From: Turnera subulata
Lineage: Eukaryota; Streptophyta; Magnoliopsida; Malpighiales; Passifloraceae
Reading direction: 5' to 3'
Length of the DNA: 64,000 nucleotides
Assembly (NCBI GenBank): GCA_028386065.3
Contig: JAKUCV010003133.1
Coordinates: forward strand, 3,974-67,973
Part shown: one piece after another, positions 22,088 through 34,600 of the stretch
Layout of the letters: the number at the start of each line of letters is the position of its first letter
Numbering within the stretch: position 1 is the stretch's first letter
The notes under the pieces: generated by a model
Databases searched by the model: none
Told to the model about the DNA's origin: nothing
The model's input: the letters and a program-made list of their open reading frames with translations, nothing else
Made by a program: the position numbers and the translations under genes

Positions 22088-22095
22088 TTTATATA
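22088..22095 (-). promoter_or_regulatory. TATA box in front of antisense ORF 2
   Basis: TATATAAA reads on the minus strand from 22095 to 22088, 34 bp before the ATG at 22054. With a usual TATA-to-start distance of about 30 bp, transcripts would begin just before the ATG with a very short leader. It lies inside the element just ahead of the 3' LTR, so it is not an LTR promoter. Inferred from sequence only. Confidence 0.45.
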
Positions 22096-22243
22096 AGCGG
22101 GGGAGATGTCGCTTAAGGGTATAAGCGGTATCTCGCAATGAGTTTGGACACCTGGTAGAGAATACCAGAAGCTTATTATGGTAGGACCTACGGATTTGAT
22201 GATTGAATTTCGAGGACGAAATTCTTTTTAAGGTGGGTAGAAC

Positions 22244-25200
22244 TGTAACGCCCCGGTTTTTGTTTTTGATTTATAAAAACATTCAGATTTCGGTAATGGA
22301 AATAAGATTAAATTTATTTTCTATTGGATTTATTAATTATAAGTGGTAACATGTCGTATATGAGCTCTGTCGGACCTAAAACGCATTTCGGGATGAAACA
22401 CAAGGCTTATCGTAGTTTTAGGTTAAACTGCGTCGTTTTAGATTTTTGGGAAAAAAAAAGTCAACGTGGCGGGTTGACCAAGCCAAACCAGACGACACGT
22501 CGTCTGGCTGGCTAGGTTAAACCCAGCCGGCGCGTTCCTCTTCCTTTTCTTTTTTCTTTCTTTCTTTTCTCCTTCCCTTTTCTTTTTCTTCCTTCCCGTT
22601 TCTTCTCCACTCTGCCGCCGCTGCCAACGGCTTTGTCTCCCACGTTCTGCCTTCAATCATGCCATCAACGGCATGATACCCCACCACCTCTCCCTTTTCT
22701 TTTCCGATCTCTTCTTCTTCCTCTTCTTCTCTTTTCGATTTCATTCCAAACCCCTCACTCCTCCTCTTTCCTTCACGACGTTGTCGGTCATCATCTCCTT
22801 CACTTATCGCTGCTGCATCCACGAGCTAGGTAGGCGACTCCCTGCCGCACCGAGGTCGGGCTAGGACGCCAGATGAGGATTCGGCGGAGGACTCGAGGAG
22901 CGAGTTCAGGTGTACGCCGCCATCGCCGTCCGCGACTGTGACGAGGAGGCCTGAGCGAGGTGTAGCCGCCACCGCGTCGTCATTGTACTGGTAAGTCTCC
23001 CCGTCCATCTGCTCTTCTTCCTCCACTCGTCTCTAAATTGTTAGTGGTTCATTGATGAAGATATGTGTGCGTTTGATGGTGGCCGGAAATTGTTGGGTGG
23101 TGGGCTCGGTATATGCGTGGGGGGGGGGGTTGCTATGGTCGGATTTTGGACACGGGATGGCGATGTGTTTGATGGCGGTCTGTTGCTGATGGTTTTGATC
23201 TTTATGGTGGCAGTGTGGGTTTCAATTCCGGCAGGGGAGCTACGGGTTGAGTTCTGCGCAATATCTTCCCTTCCCGGTAAGAATCCGACACCTTGGTTTT
23301 ATTGTTGTTTGATGTTTACGGGCTGTTGTTGTTGAATTGGCTGTTCTTGGGTCCTGGCAGAGTTGTTGTTTTGTTTCTGGCAGTCTGGTGAAAATAACGG
23401 CGAGGTGGCCGGAATCCGACGAGCACGTACTGTTCCGGGGAGGCTCGGGAATTTTCCGACGAAGCTCGGGATCTGTTCAACGGAATATATTTCTCGTTTT
23501 ACGACTGTTAGACGGTAATTACCTATGTTTTGTCTCGGTTATGCTTTGTACATAAATTTTGAATTATTTATCGAAATACATGTTTATATATATATCAAGT
23601 GAATTGTGGTTTACCGAGAGCGGAGAGTTAGAGTGTGTGGCCGGGAGAACTTACCGACACGAATAGAATCATAGGCCGATCAACTCTTGGGCTCGGAAAC
23701 AACCTTAGAACGGTTTTTCGGAAAAACCGAGCCCAGGCCCAATAATCTCATTTTGAAGTTTAGAATGTTTTATATGGACTTAAAGATATGGACTTAAGGC
23801 TTAATCACAGATAATTAAATGTACGGACTTAAGAACGGGCTCGAAGCCAATTTCAATATCGGTTAATATGAATTTAGTTAAGTGGGCCTCGGCCCGGAAT
23901 TCGTGATTAAGGATTTAGTGGGCTTTAGGCCCGAGATTTGTTTATGGACTTAAACCGGTGAACCTTAGATTCCTTTTCATTGGAGTTATTGATGAGAAAA
24001 TGTTCTTTTGGGCTTAGACTGGAAATCTTATAATCGGATAGTTAGGGTCGGGAGTTACTCGATTGGAGCATACCTTTAGCATACATACACGTTTTTACTT
24101 CTAAAATTGGCTTAGTGATTATATTATGTACCGGTATTCAGGCACGGGAGATACCTCGGGAGCTGTAGACTCAGACTCGGGGAGAAGTCATAATCTGCAT
24201 TTTTGAGGTGACATTACAAGTCTTTATATATATGTTTTGTGACTGCATGTTGGTGTGGTTTGTTTGTTTACTTGCCTTGTTTGCTACATGCGGTGATTTG
24301 GAATTGTATACCTGATTGTTCTCACATGCCTAATTTCTATATGAGAAATTGTTATGGAATATAACATGTATTATGTTTTGGTGATGGTGTGTGGTTATGG
24401 GCCGAAGGCCCGGATGAAACAAAAACACATAGATTTCACACATCCCTGGGAAAATATAATGTATTTCAACAGAAATGTAAAAGTGTAATTATGAATAAAA
24501 TATTAATTCTACTGTGGCGTCGGCTGGTAGCCCCGAGGGAGGGTTGGGTACCCTCGGGTCACTTTATGCTGTTTAGCATGGTATCCCAGGGGATGTAGGT
24601 GCACCTCTGGAAGACTTGCACCAGTTAGGTGTGTCTGAGTGCACCCTCAGGTAGCTAGCGGCCACTCGAGATTTATCGGTGGTTTTAGACCTCAGATTCT
24701 ACCCCTTCTGTGGTTCGACACTTGGGTTTTACACCCGGATCTGATCAGATGCGCTATTGAGACTAGACTTACAGTAGAGGGCCCGTAATAATGATAATAA
24801 TAATAATAATAACAATAATAATAAAATAATGCATTGTATCTAAAATATAAAGACAATAACACAATAAGATGTTTATGTGTTGGTGTGTGGTTCTAATATT
24901 GCTTGTATGTTGTACTTGTGCTCGTGAACTATTCACCCTACGAGCATGACTTCACTTTCATGTATACTTAGACTTTTATTGATCACTGAGTAGGCGACTC
25001 ACATAATCGCCACCGTTGTTTTTTTCAGACCTTAGTTAGCGTGCTGTTCTCACTTTATCTTCGACTCGGAGTTCAGACACAGACACATCAGCAGGTAGTT
25101 GTGCATCATCTCTCGGTTGGATCCATAGGGCCCATATGCATGTTATTTTCTTTACCTTGATTTTTATATTATTTCATCTTCCGCTGCATGAGAATTAATT

Positions 25201-25476
25201 TGAGATGTCATAAATGTGTTACTTCTTTATCAGCATTTTGCCGGAGTTAAATTTTGTAACATTAATTCGGCGTGATGCCGTGGTGGCTTATGACTTGTTA
25301 AGCCGGTTGATTTCTTTCATTTTATGACATCTCGGTGTTAATAAATTTCTATGGAAAATGTTTGTGTGCTGAGGCACTGGTAATCGTATCCCGGGTTTCA
25401 AGGGTGTTTTGGTAAATCTCTTTCATTTAATTATTTATTTGTTTATTTTTTTAAAATTGGGATACGGGCTTCCACA
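22244..25476 (+). repeat. 3' LTR of element C
   Basis: It starts TGTAACGCCCCGG directly after the motif TTCGAGGACGAAATTC and the purine run AAGGTGGGTAGAAC. It carries the same leader, splice-like signals (exon-like 24142-24207) and TTTTTTTCAG as the 5' copy. Confidence 0.93.
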
Positions 25477-25481
25477 CACCT

Positions 25482-26794
25482 GCTGAGGGTCGGAGTGACC
25501 TGGTATTGTAGTTGAAATGACATGTTTGGCTTTACAGCTTAGGCTGTAGCAAAGTTTGTTTTGTGGTATATCCACTGTTGGGTTAGAGTCGGTGTAGACT
25601 CTTGACTCCTTGCTTGTGTTTCTTGTCTGCGTGGAACTGGCCAATACAAGTATGAACCATCGATTTGAGATTGGATGTTACATCTGTCGTAAGAGGATCT
25701 GATGTGATTTCTTATGGATATGATTCTTGTGATCTTGGTGATCATGTTATTTGTGGTCTGATTATATAAACTTGAGGATTTGAAGTTACTTGTGGAATTA
25801 TCTTATGGATTAAATCTTGTTCGGAGATCGAGCTGATAACTTCTTGAATCTATTTGAGGATGAACTAATGATTTATATTTGGGGAAATGTCTTTTAATGA
25901 CACTTGAGGTACTTAACTTTGTTGTGATCTAAGATATTAATGGTGATTGTGATAATAAGGTTTTGATCATGAGTCTTTACTGAGGTTATAGTTCATGTGC
26001 GGGATAAGGATCCAGAAATATGTTTACATTGAGGTTTGACTTCTGAGGTGATCTCGAGTATAATGATTCAGTTGCTAGTTTGTTGATTTATCTGATGAGA
26101 TATACCATGATGTTTTAAGTTTTTTATCAAAGAAACTATGATGTTCGTGCTAAGAATGACTTGAGGAATAGATTCATGACTATGAGTTATGAAAGGATAT
26201 CCAGGTCTTGAGGAATCCAAGTTGTAGAATTATAATTATGATATCCTGGTGATAATTGGTTTCTAGTGCCTAAGGTATAATCTGGAATATATACGATTTT
26301 GGCTGAACTGGTGTGTGGGAACGGAAATACTTTAAGGTTCAAAACATGTAATAGATTATGGATTTTGATCTTGAGGTATTCTAATGGGAATGATGATCTT
26401 GTTACTCAGGTAACAGTTGTGAATTCTTATACCTGAGGGTATGCTTAATGAATAAAGGATTTGGGTATACTTTGGTTGAGGAAAGTATCAATGATGGTAA
26501 ATGAAACGGATTATGGATTCTGGTATTAATAATGTTGACGACGATATGATAAGACTCTTGGGTTAGTGCTTTGATCATATGCTCTTTTGATCATCTTTGA
26601 CTAACGTCGATGATTGACTTGGTACATCAGAGTTCTTGTTTGGAAATGTGATTGATGGATATGATGGTTCTACTTGGTGGTTTTGGCCAATGGTATTTTA
26701 ATACCGGGTGACACTCGTGGTGTCAGTTAAGCACTTGGTTGCTTGACTTATTATGTAAATTTCGAGGACGAAATTTTGTTAAGTGGGGTAGAAC
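25482..26794 (+). other. Element B internal 3' segment, non-coding
   Basis: About 1.3 kb of T/G-rich sequence with frequent GATTTATG/TTGAGG words and no open frame or recognisable pol. It ends in TTCGAGGACGAAATTTTG and the polypurine tract AAGTGGGGTAGAAC. It looks like filler of a large retrotransposon derivative. Confidence 0.65.
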
Positions 26795-29700
26795 TGTAAC
26801 GCCCCGATCATTTCAACGATTTTGTTTGCACAATTTTTTTTTAAGAAAAATTATTTTCCAGTTATGTCCTTTATGAAATAATGGCAAATTTGGGCTAAGA
26901 AAATTTTATTTATTTATTTTCTTTCTTTCACTATATTCATTAAATAAATTCTTTTTGCAAAGGCCCCTGATTTTTAATTTCAAAAGAAAATTATATTTCA
27001 TCTTTATTATTTATTCTGGACCAACGTTGGGAAATTCAATATATATATTAGTTGTCGGCAATTCTTGGGAGTCATGGGTTTGCTTTGGGACCGAAAAGAA
27101 TAAAATGTTTACTCTGGTATACAATAGCATGTGTGGCCAAGTTTTAAAATTATTGAAACGATATCGTTTAAGGTGGATTGAGGTTTGGGAAAGTGACGGG
27201 TGTGAAACCCTCTTTTCACTCTCTCCCTCACTTTTATTTTATTTTTCTCTCCCTCAAGCGCAGCCAGAGCTCCCCAATTCTTTTTCTTTTCCTTTCTTTC
27301 GTGCATCTTCTGCCATCTCTCCCTCTTCCCCTTCACAAACAACCACCATCACTGACGCCACTATAGCATTCTTACCGCCGCCATCTTTTCTTGTCAAGCC
27401 GAGGAGGAGACTCTTCAAAGGACCAAGGGGGAGCCAGGCGGGAACCCTCTCGACTTTGTGCGTGGGAATTGGCGAGGAGAGCAGGAGCTTGCGCTGCAAG
27501 TGCTCTGGTTTTTTAACTGTCTGGTGGCGAGTCACCATGGGTGCTCTTGGCTGATGTGGCCTTGCTGGAGTGTTTCGTCGGTCGAGCTCCGACTTGATAA
27601 ACCAAGTTCTGGCCGAGCTGAGTGTTGACGAGTAAGAACCCGTTCTTCTCGTTCTAATTGACCTCTAATTGATTGTTGGGTTATCTTTTTGTTTACTCCT
27701 CTGTTTTTGAGAATTTGCTGTTTGGAATCTTTAATCCATTATCAGTAATTCTTGGCATGAAACATGCTGCAAACTGTTTGTTTTAGGATCAGGAATTAGT
27801 CATGTAATTATGGGACATGGGCTTGTGATAGTTTCATAGGACACGTAGTTTTTACCACAAGGTTGATTTGATAATAAAGCTTGGAGGCTCACATTGACAC
27901 CGTGGTTGATTGTGGTGTCAATGAGTTGAGAATTAATAACTATATATATATATATATATATTATACATGTATATATATAAACTTTCGTATGAATATCCCT
28001 AAGAAACAAGCTTGCCTTTGATTTAGTGCTGCTGACGAGTCAACTAATTAATTAGTAGAACATATATCTATCGTGTCTTGGCAAGGGGTTGTTGGACAAA
28101 ACATGTGTTCCCCCCTCCCCCCTATCAAAATCATGGAAAACAACATAGCTTTTGTGTGGTTTTGTACCAAGACCAGGAGTAGTTCGTTTCGCATAGGTTA
28201 TATGGTTTTTGAAATTCCTTTTCATCAACTCATCATGTTTATGCGCACTGTTTTGTGGACAAATACTGGCACTATCTATTAACTAATTTACTCTAAATGT
28301 GAGATGGTAGTAACTGTGGCTTTTCACTAGTTTCAATGAAAGATTAATAATTCAAGATTTTACCGGTCTAATAGTTTTGCCACGAGGTTTGGCGCCTTGA
28401 AACCTTGGTTTCTATACATTTGGTTTTTAAATGAATTATCCAGATATCAACATCGTTGTTTACAAAATTGAATATTTGGGTTGGATCCTAATCCTTCTAT
28501 ATAGCCACGTGAGGTTAAAGATTGTTAACAGTGAACTAAGTTAGCTAGTCAATATGCATGCATGTCACGGTCTCATAGATTTGTATATGTGATTGTGTTT
28601 GGGTTCTCATTATAGGAACCCGGTAATGTCAAGGTTGGAGATGGCTTTATCTTCCAAGATTTTCTAACAATCCAGGTGAGGACATATAAACCTTTGTATG
28701 CGTTCTGCCTACAACACTCGGTTATTTGTTGTGGTTCATTATGTGATAACATTTGTTTGGCATTTAAAGCTGTATACGTGTATGCCTGTTGTGTTGATGT
28801 TGTTGTTGCACGGTGTACCATAATGATGATATCTTTGTTTTTGAGTGCCTAATTATGTGAACTATGAGCCTAAGTGATATGGTATGCCAGTTGAGCATGA
28901 TATAATGTTATGATTAAGAAATGATTATATGACTTTGTGGTTCGTATGGTGACTTGAGGGCTGGAGGCCCGGACTAGAGAATAAGATATTAAATCAACAC
29001 AACCCTGTCTGATCATAACGTATGGCATAACTCCTTAAGCATAATTGAGAATAACAAACTATAATAATTCTACTGTGGGGCTGTTGACCGGTTAGTTCGA
29101 GTGGGAAGTGATGCCCCTCGGGATTGCATGCGGGATAGCATGGTATATGCGATTTAGCATATGGTCTGTGATGACCGGTTCTACCTCCCTCTTTCTATTT
29201 TCCCCTTTCTACCTCCCTCTTTCTCTCTGTCTATCTCTCTCTCTCACTGATTGAATTGGGCCTTGCCCTGATTATATTGGGCTTATGCCCTGGTTGTCTC
29301 ATGAGACGGGACCGAGCTCGACGCACACAGTAGAGGGCCCTAATAAAATATTAAATCTTAATAATAATAAAATACAACGATAATAAGATGATTAAAGGCA
29401 AGTTTAGATTTTAAGTTCTGATGATGACTTTGTGTTGTGCAATGTGACTTGTTTGTGCAATATGATTGCTACTGCCTGATGCCAGTATTTGTGGTTGATT
29501 TGTATTAGTATACTTTGGTTTATTTGTTTGCGGTGAGACAGTGGTTGGTCTCACCCCCTCACAGTCTTTACACAGGTTAGCTGATCGATGATCAGAAGAG
29601 CATATCAGCAGGTGACGGTGCTTTCCTCCTCGGGTCGGATCCATAGGGTTCATTGCATGCATGTTGCTATGTATGTTTGTCTTCCGCTGCGTACTTGATT

Positions 29701-29926
29701 CCATTGTATTAATTATTATTTGATTAAATGTTGATCATGTCGTCGATATCATATCCCGGGTTGAAGGGCATTTTGGTCACTTCTCATGTTGTAATTAATT
29801 TAATGGGTTCTTTGGGAAACGGGTATTTAGTTGATGATTTTCGTGTCCCGGGAATGATAAGGGCAATTTATTCATTTTATATTTAAATTCTATTTTATAT
29901 TAATAAATTGGGAGACGGGCATTTCA
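26795..29926 (+). repeat. 3' LTR of element B
   Basis: It is 3132 bp, beginning TGTAACGCCCCGATC. It holds a single copy of the block duplicated in the 5' LTR. The exon-like 60 bp at 28616-28675 is identical to 13762-13821, while the surrounding LTR has scattered differences. Confidence 0.92.
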
Positions 29927-30063
29927 ATATAACTGAAGCATTGAGGCGTTCATGTACCCTAGGAACAATAAAATAACTAGTTCTATATTTGGCTCGCAAA
30001 AGTTGCACCCATAGCGCCTCAGGTCCCATAATAAGATTCCATGCTAATTTGGCCAGGAAGGCA
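29927..30063 (-). pseudogene. LINE reverse-transcriptase tail segment, continuation of 11823-10396
   Basis: On the minus strand this reads AFLAKLAWNL ... PEALWVQLLRAKY ... VPRVHERLNASV, typical of the end of a plant LINE reverse-transcriptase region just ahead of the GDG/zinc-binding part. It joins across element B to the WRGICQAWQ segment. It is cut on its 5' side exactly where element D begins (30064), so D or a rearrangement removed the rest. Confidence 0.85.
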
Positions 30064-31680
30064 TGTGAGGACCCGACCCAAAGTTAATTGGGCCTCCTTA
30101 CCTATTCCCTTACACCTTCTTCTTTATCGTCACCCAATATCTTTGGAGTCGCCACCCGAATTTTATTATAGGATGAAATTCGGAAAAAACGGTTCTTGAA
30201 TCTCAATAACTCCGTTTAAGGCAACCGATTAGCGAACCAAAGATACTGGGCCCGGGGTTCGTCATGGATGGGAAGGTGTTAGGTACCGATCTATGTTGGG
30301 GCGAAACTTTGTGCAATTGAAGAATAATTATATGCCTTGTGAGAGTGTGTGTTGTGTGGAAACAAATCACATAGGAATAACAAAATTAAATTGAAACAAA
30401 AAGGGAAAAAAATAATTGGGCTTGAGTTTCCACCACTAGAAACTACCTACGTACCCCGGCGACTGGGTTCAAAGCCCGCGTAGTTCTTGCTATGGCATCA
30501 CACAACAATTACATCACCAATATCATCAGCAAATCACCAACAAACAGTAGATACATAGGGATTTAGGATTATCTCTTGTAGCCCTCCTCTAGCTCCTTGG
30601 CTTGGGTTGTATTATCTACCCACTTTCTTCCCACTCCTTATCTCAATCTTTGATCCCCTCTTGGTTTACCCTTGCTGCCTTTTTGTTGATGCTACCCACG
30701 AAATTTCTCCAAAGTTTCTGCCTAAGAATGATTCTGGACTTGGAGAGGTAGAGTTTCTCCAAGCACCAAAGCTTATAGGGAGTATGTATGAAAGAGAGAT
30801 TGTGCGTGCTTTGATGTGAATTAGAGTTCCTATTTATAGAGTTCTAGGGAGTGCAGGGGTCGTGCACCTCTTAATGGTCAAGATTCTGGCCGGGAGTCTG
30901 GGCCAAAACTGTGTAGGATCAAATTAGAAACAAAATCGAGCAAAAAATTAATTTTTGGGCACCCATGACCGCCATGCCCAGCGGTCATCCCCTGGATGAC
31001 TGCCAGGACCTGGCGGTCATCCTGAGATGGTCGCCCGACTCCTCCAGTTTCACGCGTTCTTTCCTTTTTCAGCCCCTGATCCCCCTAATTCCGCCCTAAT
31101 TTGATCTAACCGTATAATTAACCCCCTAATCAACCCAAAAAATCCTTTTTTCTTGATTAGTACTCCTCCTAATCATCCTATAATTGATTGATACACATTA
31201 AAACCTCATTTTATGCAAAAATCATACCAAAAACCCTTTAAACATTTAAAGGATGATTTGATTCTGATTTTCTACGAAAATCAGAGTCAAGATTAGTTTT
31301 CAAGTAAAGTGTTTATGGGCTAATCAACTCTGGAGAATCCATTATTTCATTAACTTGGGCCTCTAAATTCATTCCTAACCCAAAAATAAATCATCTCAAT
31401 ATAATTGGGTTGAAAATAAATAAGAAAGCCCAGGCAATAAAATAAAATATATTTTAGTACATTAGACCTTAATATATATTTTATACTAAGATTAAATCAT
31501 CTCATTAATCCTAGAGTTCAAACACATAAAGGTTCAAATTACCAAAATATATAAATTTTTCTAAATTAAATTATTATCATGCCTTAACCCAAGACCAAAT
31601 CATCTCATTAATCTCAAGGTTCAAGGATGTTTGAAATCTAATTTAGAAGAACATTCGTGGGTCAAATTTGGATGTTCACA
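30064..31680 (+). repeat. LTR-like sequence of element D
   Basis: It starts TGTGAGGACCCGACCC exactly at the LINE breakpoint and ends GGATGTTCACA, so its ends are TGTGA/TCACA, as expected of an LTR of about 1.6 kb. The GGAGTCGCCACC word near 30146 recurs in LTRs of several plant Ty3/gypsy families. No second copy is in the window and no tRNA-complementary PBS follows (31681 reads GATGCCCCTCG). A short Leu/Phe-rich open frame at 30607-30819 is not a convincing gene. Confidence 0.5.
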
Positions 31681-34600
31681 GATGCCCCTCGTTGATGAGT
31701 CCTTAGATCCTAAGGACGAAACAACTCAAGAAAGGAACAACCAAATTTGAATGATTAATCTAAGCGGTGTGTCTCAAAGGTCGGAGCATCCCATGCTCCA
31801 CCTAGGGAATCAACTCATCCCGGAGGTTTGTGAGGGATTGGCCCTCGGTTTTTGGATTGTGAGGACTGGGCCCTCGGTTTGTGGTTTGCGAAGACTAGGT
31901 CTTCGGCTTGTGGGAATCATCTCATCCCGGAGGTTTGTGAGGGACTGACCCTCGGTTTTTAGGAATCATTTCATCCCAGATTGTGGCTTTTTGGAATCAT
32001 CTCATCCCGGGGTTTGCAAGCACCGGGTCCTCGGCTTGTGATTTGCGAAGACTAGGTCTTCGCCTTTGTGGGAATTATCTCATCCTAGATTTTTGCCATT
32101 TTCAAGGTTTGCGAGAACCGGGTCTCGACTTTGGTTTTGCGAGAACCGGGTCCTCGGCTTTGGCTTTGCGAGAACCGAGTCCTCGGCTTGTGTTTGCGGG
32201 GACTGGGTCCTCGGCTTGTGTTTTGCGAGAACTGGGTCCTCGGCTTGTGTTTGCGGGGACTAGGTCCTCAGCTTTGGTTTTGCGAGAACCGGGTCCTCGG
32301 CTTGTGTTTGCGGGGACTGGGTCCTCGGCTTTGGGTTCACTCCTCTCTGGGTTCACTCATATCTATGTTTGCTCATCTCAGGGTTTGCGAGAACTGGGTC
32401 CCCGACTTCTAGGCTTGCTCATCTCTAGTTTTCTCAAGGTTTACTCACGTCTGGGCTTGTTTATCTCAACTCAAGATTGCGAGGACTGGGTCCTCGGTTT
32501 TTCATTCTCAATATATGTCAAAGAAGGTTATGGATGTCGTTCCATGGCTTGGTTTTCTATGTCTCTCGTGTATCTTATGCTCCCGGGTTCCCTAGTGGGT
32601 TTGAAAGGAATGGGGTGTGTCGTGCCCTTTGCCTAAGTGCGGGCACATCACGCCCCTAGTTTGATCTTCCCAAGGTAGGGCATGATGCCCCCAGCATCAT
32701 CTAGTCGGGGTTTCAAAGGTGGGGTCTGGCATGCCCCTGGTTTAGAATCATCCTGGGCGTCTTAGCCCATAGTTAAACAAGTAACCTATCTAGTTTGAAT
32801 CAAGTAAATGGGCCCGCCAAGCCCCTAGGAAATCGATGAATCAAAGCAAGGTAACATGCCCCTTGTCTGTTCTTATAAAAAGCATTGGGGGCCTACTGTG
32901 CTCTTAGGAATATCACTTACCTTTAACTTCGGGGCACGTCATGCCATTGCACATAGACTCGAAAATTATCAAATCAAATAATGACATTGGGACATTTCAT
33001 GGCCATAATAAAAAAAATACTCTCATGACATGGGCATGTCCTCCCATTGGTGTGCGCATCTGTTTTCGACTCAATATCAGCAAAAGCTTCGGGCAAGACA
33101 TGCCCCTAGAAAAAACGACTTATTGACATTAAAATCAACTTCAACAAAATAAGCATCGAGGCAAGGCGTGCCCTTTCAAGAAATCATCAAGACTCGGGCA
33201 TGCCACGCCCCTTTTGTGTAAATCGACTCAACAGCTTGACAAACCAAAAAATCAATGATACTTGGGGTATGCATGCCCCTTAAAACGCTAGTAGGAAATC
33301 AAAACAAGTCAACAAAAAGGATGGGGCATGGTGTGCTCCAATTCTAAAAAAAATCAATCAAAACCGAAGCGTAATGTGCTTTTCAACAATAATCATCAAA
33401 ACTTGGGGCATATCCTGCCCCTTGCGTAAATCAACTTGACAACTCGACACATCGAAAATTGAATGCAATTGGGGCGTGACATGCCCAAAATATTACCAAA
33501 AATTGACATGACAATTCAAAAAAGAGTGGAGACATGACCTAGTGGACATCTACAAAATCGACTCGAGTACCTTTAAAATGACAATCAATTTGAAGTGTGC
33601 GCATATCATGTAAGCTTGACTTGACAAATCAAAAGTCAGTGTAGAAATCATCCTAACAAAAAGTGAGATATGGCGCGCCCCTAGAGTCTGTGGGTGATCA
33701 TAGTCTCCCTATTTCGGGTGCGGGCATGGCATGCTCGTCTTTTACAAACAATGTCATCTAAAGATTCGGACGTGCCATGCCCCTCCAGTCATCAATCCTA
33801 GAAAATGTAAGTCTACATAAAAAAATAATGAATTTCTAATGTTGTCACTTTTGTCGATCATTTATCCTTAACCAAGTCTACCTTATCAAGGAATTTATGT
33901 AAGTGATGCATGAGCATGTCTACAATGTGTTTATCTTTCCAATGCATGAAGGTGCCCTTAGCTTCTACATGTTTGTTTTTGGATGCAAGTGCTCTCTACT
34001 TCTAAATGGTGTGTTTGGATGTGTGTGCCCCTAGTATGATGCATGAGTTTTGAAAATCATTCGAGCTAAGGTAAAAGTCAAACAATTTTGAAAAGGCGAG
34101 CTTATTCCATAAAAAATGCTATCTTCGTTCAAGAGTTATCGAAAGGTTCTCAAGTATGATGTAAAGGATTTCCGACAACCATGAATATATGCTACTCTAT
34201 TTCAATTCCGACAAGGACCCCATGAGTGAACTTAACTCTTTCCCAACATAACTTCAATGTGAGTGAAGACTCAAATGCCCGAATAATTACAACCGCGTGC
34301 CTAAGAATCCTCTAATGACAATCGGCTACCAATCCCTCATTGCTTTAACTTTTGCCTAGGCCGCCCTTTCGGGTTTTAAACCTAGCAGGCTATTTTTCTC
34401 TACTTTTTTTTTACTCTTTTTTTTTTGTGCCTTAAATTTTGCCTAGGCTGCCCGCCCTTCCGGGTTTTCAACCTAGCAGGCATGTCCTAACTTTTGCCTA
34501 GGCCGCCCTTTCGGGTTTTCAACCTAGCGGACTTTTTTCTTTTTTCTTTTCTTTTTCTTTTTAGGGATGAATAGTCATGATCAAAACATGACGAGTTTGA

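Larger units (their letters stand above)
15228..25476 (+). mobile_element. LTR retrotransposon C (gag-only, TR-GAG-like) nested in B
   Basis: LTRs at 15228-18441 and 22244-25476 both begin TGTAACGCCCCGG and end TTCCACA. They are flanked by a perfect duplication CACCT (15223-15227 and 25477-25481). The internal region (18442-22243, 3.8 kb) holds, in order, PBS, broken gag with zinc knuckle, antisense ORF 1 (broken), non-coding DNA, antisense ORF 2 with its own TATA box, and polypurine tract AAGGTGGGTAGAAC. There is no protease, reverse transcriptase or integrase. It would need an autonomous Tekay-like partner. Confidence 0.95.
11824..29926 (+). mobile_element. LTR retrotransposon B (Tekay/Del-like, non-autonomous), host of element C
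   Basis: LTRs at 11824-15072 and 26795-29926 both begin TGTAACGCCCCGATC and end TTTCA. They are flanked by a perfect 5-bp duplication ATATA (11819-11823 and 29927-29931). The PBS is at 15073. The 3' internal end carries TTCGAGGACGAAATTTTG and a purine run AAGTGGGGTAGAAC before the 3' LTR. Without C the element is about 7.85 kb, of which about 6.4 kb is LTR. Its internal DNA encodes nothing recognisable beyond a gag-like ATG at 15202 whose frame closes soon after. It inserted into the minus-strand LINE. Confidence 0.93.

Noticed and set aside
22055..22138. Upstream extension of antisense ORF 2 (28 more codons)
   Set aside because: It starts with TTG and overlaps the TATA box; the ATG at 22054 has the better context.
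30607..30819. 70-codon hydrophobic frame in LTR D
   Set aside because: Short, with no family features, and inside a repeat.
32100..32335. Regularly spaced repeats resembling a CRISPR array
   Set aside because: Units are head-to-tail without unique spacers, and the genome is a plant's.
31983..32636. 217-codon repetitive frame and overlapping frames on both strands
   Set aside because: Caused by a 27-bp-type tandem repeat without stops; all frames are open, so coding is not supported.
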